A stretch of DNA of 64,000 nt from Casuarina equisetifolia (lineage: Eukaryota > Streptophyta > Magnoliopsida > Fagales > Casuarinaceae). The notes beneath the pieces are model-generated. The model had not been told where the DNA came from. It did no database searches and was given only the letters and a program-made list of their open reading frames with translations. Shown here piece after piece: positions 59,919 to 64,000 of this stretch; position 1 is the stretch's first letter; each line of letters opens with the position of its first letter. The stretch covers positions 14,659,884 through 14,723,883 of the forward strand of contig CM052356.1 in NCBI GenBank assembly GCA_028551475.1, given 5' to 3'. The position numbers were made by a program, and so were the translations under genes.

Positions 59919-62900
59919 TGTAAGAGAGAATCTGTTCTAGTAGTTCCCATTCTAGTAGTTCACAAAGACACCAAATTTTGGCAAAGATATGGAGTAAGCT
60001 TATATTACCACGAGCGTTTACCATACGTACCTTATCTAATTTGCATGACTCCAGCAAGAGTGTCGCTTGTCTTGAATCCATACCATTATATACAAGTGGA
60101 ACAATTCTTTGGCATCAACTCCACCTTTTATGTGGCTGTGTAAAACATAACATTCAGTTAGATCCGTGCAAGGTAATAGCAACTATATTGCAGTCTGCTC
60201 TTATTTGTTCAAAATTATATATGGAGAGGTTGCATTACCTAATACTCCAGCTGGCAAGATCCCTTTGAAAATCCGCAGTGGCAATAACAAGATCTGCAAC
60301 GGGAGGTGAAGGGCCTGTTGGGGGGCAAGCAATGAGGAAATTACGCAATCTGTTGCAAAGCTCTGTGCTGTAGATGGATGCAGACAGATTTGGGAGGTCT
60401 ATAAAACTGCACAATAGTGAAAAAAATATTAGAATCCTACTTGTTTGACATGAAATTTCCAAAGAAACCAACAAATATAAAACCATTGCAAATAAGCAAC
60501 AATAAAATTGAGAACAAGTAAAATGTGTAAAATTAAGGACAATACCTCAAGAAAATAAAAGGATGTTACGTGCTAATCTGTTTATGTGTGTGTGTATATA
60601 TCCACCTTCATTATCATTTTGTTAATTATTTATAACATAGTTTGCTCTCTCCGGTGAAACATTTTCATCTTGCTGAGAGTCAAAATGTTCAACTGAAATT
60701 TCAGCTACTTCACATAAAAGCCAAAATTTGCAGGCATGCACCATGAAGTTTGACATCATACATTTAGAAGTTGAAAATTGGATGTTGCAACGAGAGAGGG
60801 AAATATGTTATGAACCATAATTCATGGTCACAATCATTGTTGCACAAGTGCATCATGCCTCCATGGTGGAAAAGGGGAAGGTTGCATGACTTTCCAGCCA
60901 TCATACTTTTGTATGCCATAATTCATGCTAATTGCCATGTATTGATTAGTCACAAACGTAAATGGTTGCCCTATAACCTTAATTATTAATATCACATATG
61001 ATGGACGGTATCAGCTTAACAGTTTGAACCCAATGCATATGATCAATACATGCTACAGATGGCATAGATAGAAAAGCAGACACCCAGTATTCAGAATATA
61101 GTTTTGAGGTACATACCTCGGAAGTATATGTTGATTATGGATCTCAATATCCGTAAATATTTCATTCCTCATGTTCATGCAGAGGGATATCATCCTTTGG
61201 TAAGCAGTAGATGTAGAAACAGCATCCAGCAAGGTGCCTTCATTATTGTTGGTAATATATTCATCTGTCTCAGTCAAGTGCCTTCTTGATCTCTTCTTTG
61301 CAGCAACCTGGGAAGACACTAACTCTGATTAGACAGAGACTTGTAACTCAAGCAAGCATCGTAACCATAATTATCTGTCAGTCTCACAGACCTGAAAATA
61401 ATGGCATAAAGCAGTTTGAACCTCAGGGGACAAGACATCATGAAGAAGTGTATATAACTTCACAGCAGGTTCTAAGGCAGGTGCTGCTAGCCCAGTTGCA
61501 GGCTTGAAAACCTCCATGATACCCGAGGGCAAGGACTCATCAAGTGACTTGTAGTTCTCAAAAACTAAAGAAAGTATCTGTTCAATTTGATCCTTAGTTT
61601 CTCCTAAGATACGGTTCTGATGAAGCAACGAACATTCATAAAAATTTGTGTTAGAAAAGTATCAGGATCTGGCGAATATAACAAAAAGAAACATGCAAAA
61701 TAAGGGAGATACAATGTGAAAGGTGCAAAACAATAACATCAAGACCCATATAGCAATAGAAACAATTGTTTTATGCCTCAAAATTGGAATATTTCATGGT
61801 TACCTCTTGATGACTCAATGTATTCTTGCCATGGCCTTTCATTACAACAGGCATTAACAGGTCGTGCACCAAGGTGAGGCAGTCAGCTGTTGGCGTTGCC
61901 ACATCCATGACATATGAAAGATATCTATTTGGCATTGCAAATTTGAAAAATCATTTCACAGTAAACAGCCAAAGAACGAAAATAGGGTTTCGTCAATTTA
62001 TATTACATGGCCTATTGATGACCTGATACCAAGAAGCAATTACCATTAACACCCAATTACCTCAGCTTGCTGTATACATCAGAAACCCCATAATATGAGG
62101 CGAACTCTATCAAGAGCCACTTCCAAGGACCGTGCAACAATAGCCTTCTTTGTTGAAAATGCTGAACTTTCATGGCAACCTCCAAAACTAGATCATATGC
62201 AACTGTTTCTGCAACAGAACCACACTGGAACCAAAAGGAATCATATATGAGTAATCAAGATGCTCAATAAACCGTGACAAAACACAAAGAATCCACGTTC
62301 AACTTTCAGACAATGAACAATCATTCTTTACAAAAAAATCCCAGCTCCAAAAGGCAAGCAAAGGTGAAACTTCTTTTCCCCACTTTTTTTAATGGTTTAG
62401 ATCGTATGTTGTGGAATCCAGCCTCTATTAGGAATAAATCCTAAAAGGAATTTAAAAAAAAAAAAAGAAGGAGATGAGCTCCTTCCTCCACAATCTCTTG
62501 CCATCTCAAAAGTATGCATTTGATTGTCCAGCCAAAGGTGTGACAAAAACATTGAGGCAAAGATAATGGCTACTTATCACTTTAATTGAATTTTTTTTTA
62601 AGTGATAATGATCTTAAGAGTGTCTTTCACCACATACGAATACACTTTATACCACAGATGATAAACTTAGTTAAATTCAACAGCTATCAACCGTCAACTG
62701 CAACATTAATTGCTCTCCCCATCCCATAAATTTTGACAGAAATTTCTACTTCTGGAAGTAGTCAACGAAAAGCCACATTTTTTTTCTGTATCAAAGAAAA
62801 AGTGGATGGCAAAGTAATGTTTTGATGTTGAGGGAGTATAAAGTTCATATACACTAAAGCTACCAAAGTGGTGCAGTAAGTAACAGCCAGATCATATCTA

Positions 62901-64000
62901 AGTAAGAAATATTTCCCACATCCTCATCTTTTAAAGATCAGTTATATTAGCAACGTTCTGTGAACCAGAATTAGTCACCAAAAGTATAACAAATAAACCA
63001 AAACAAAATAAAATAAAAAGTTCTTGTCACGCTTCAGTTATGAAACAACTGCATCCAAGCAAGTCTGTAACTATTCAAGAAAAATTACCTTTGGATGGCT
63101 ACTGTCATCTGAACTAATAGAATAGTTTATATAGAGCTGTATCTTGCCCACAAGCTCATGTTCTGGCTCATGATAGATGGACCACCAACGTAGCTTATCA
63201 GCCTGCATTCAACTTCAATATCAGCAATCTACGAAGAAAATTTTCAGCACCAATTTCTACTTAAACCTTTATGTCAGCGCCAAGAAATATTACTGGGTCA
63301 TCAGCAATAGTAGCAACTTGAACAAGAGCTCGGCCAAACTGCTTCCCCTTTGAGTCCTCAACTTCTATTAGTAGATCATCTCCTATACCATCTGGAAAGC
63401 TGTAGAGTCGTCAAGTCTCTTTCTCAAGCAAATTTAAAAGTAGATAGAATAAATATTGAGAGAGAACATACAAGATGTGGGTATCACTAGATCCAGGTTG
63501 CATCCGGATTGCATCATCTTCAGGTGTACTTTTCAGCCTTAACAGACAAGAGTACGTTTCTGGTGACATTTGCAGGAGAAGAAGAATATTGAGAGCAGAA
63601 AGAAAAGAGACAGGACCAGGTAAAGAATTATTCAAAACTACAAGTACAATGTCCCAAAATCACATATGCAAATGATGGACAGAAAATTTGTCATTCTTAA
63701 GTTCTAGTCAAAGCAGAGAAGGGGAAATTAGAGAATGCAATTTATTTTATGTAGTCACACATTCTTGTGTTGTGTTTTCTTTGATGCTGAAATGATGATA
63801 TGTTCTTTTGTTCAATAACACAATTTATTTGAAAAGAAGAGTATAAATAAGCAGCTAACTCAAGTTGGATGAAGCAAAGTCTGAAATTTTGGATACCTTG
63901 CACTGCTTCATATGACGATGAGCTATTGCGTAGAGTTGTTACACCAGCTTTCAGGAGTCCAGACACCTGTTTTATATACTCTGTCCCAGCATGCACATAT
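56422..64000 (-). CDS. PATROL1: PATROL1/Munc13-like protein (DUF810, MUN-domain type), 3' part, with a one-base deletion
   Basis: Exons 5'-3': 63897 to beyond 64000, 63472-63559, 63267-63399, 63089-63202, 62061-62224, 61804-61924, 61392-61616, 61117-61307, 60239-60406, 60031-60135, 59555-59692, 58704-58865, 58422-58622, 57658-57852, 57508-57579, 56422-56574. They cover about the last 778 of some 1,100 residues. Landmarks are PWKWLLIEFASYYGVSDVYS, KKFGLKYVQKLAKRSVCPYV, GERLSEVTVMLRAKFRNYLQ, RKENRSWYKGSRIAV and the end CKDAPNPKDNSYYY. This is the plant UNC-13 homologue PATROL1, which tethers vesicles delivering the H+-ATPase AHA1 to the plasma membrane and affects stomatal opening. Phases agree at every junction except in exon 60031-60135: after codons for WIQDKR one base is missing near 60061-60065, and LLLESCKLDK continues in the next frame. 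Real lesion or assembly error; the rest looks intact. Confidence 0.9.
57216..57236. repeat. G21 homopolymer in a PATROL1 intron
   Basis: Twenty-one consecutive G on the plus strand, preceded by a T run, in the intron between exons 57508-57579 and 56422-56574. Confidence 0.95.
58273..58293. repeat. G21 homopolymer in a second PATROL1 intron
   Basis: Another 21-base G run on the plus strand, between exons 58422-58622 and 57658-57852. Confidence 0.95.
59825..59839. repeat. C15 homopolymer in a third PATROL1 intron
   Basis: Fifteen C followed by A and five more C on the plus strand, between exons 60031-60135 and 59555-59692. A (TAA)n microsatellite follows directly. Confidence 0.95.
59863..59918. 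repeat. (TAA)n microsatellite
   Basis: AAT/TAA trinucleotide run with two small interruptions, in the same intron as the C15 tract. Confidence 0.9.

Overview
The window is nuclear DNA of a flowering plant. Genes carry many short exons with GT-AG introns in AT-rich sequence, several products belong to plant-specific families (ROP-GAP with PH domain, PATROL1-type Munc13-like protein, AED3-type aspartic protease, mitochondrial dicarboxylate carrier), and the intergenic space holds decayed LTR retrotransposons with plant-type initiator-Met primer sites. The species cannot be named from this sequence.

Layout, left to right. 0-1.7 kb: intron, terminal coding exon and 3' region of a universal-stress-protein gene (+). 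3.6-5.0 kb: intron-less secreted aspartic protease of the AED3 type (+), broken by one extra base near 4519. 5.9-7.2 kb: intron-less, single-pass membrane protein of a plant SAM-methyltransferase-like family (-). 9.6-18.2 kb: a nested repeat island with a truncated Ty3/gypsy element on the minus strand, an LTR in inverted orientation, an intron-less pseudogene of the WD40 protein AAMP, a 1.7-kb solo-LTR-like insertion inside that pseudogene, an 82-bp element with the same kind of ends, and a tandem array made from the pseudogene's own 5' end. 21.1-22.1 kb: intron-less mitochondrial dicarboxylate carrier (+). 22.9-40.6 kb: a 23-exon ROP GTPase-activating protein, REN1-like (-), reconstructed exon by exon into an unbroken 928-codon frame. 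41-45 kb: AT-rich intergenic DNA with a satellite-like repeat. 44.9-50.2 kb: a long decayed Ty3/gypsy element (-) with both LTRs. 51.3-54.6 kb: a six-exon conserved-looking gene of unknown function (+). 56.4 kb to the right edge: the 3' part (16 exons) of a PATROL1/Munc13-like gene (-), with a one-base deletion in one exon.

The genes are independent transcription units. DIC and the REN1-like gene converge, as do the unknown six-exon gene and PATROL1. REN1-like and PATROL1-like proteins both act in polarised membrane traffic (ROP signalling and plasma-membrane delivery), but nothing here shows they are co-regulated. The least ordinary part is the 13.6-17.7 kb pseudogene complex. Two single-base frameshifts in otherwise well-preserved genes could be real lesions or assembly indels and should be checked before either gene is called broken.
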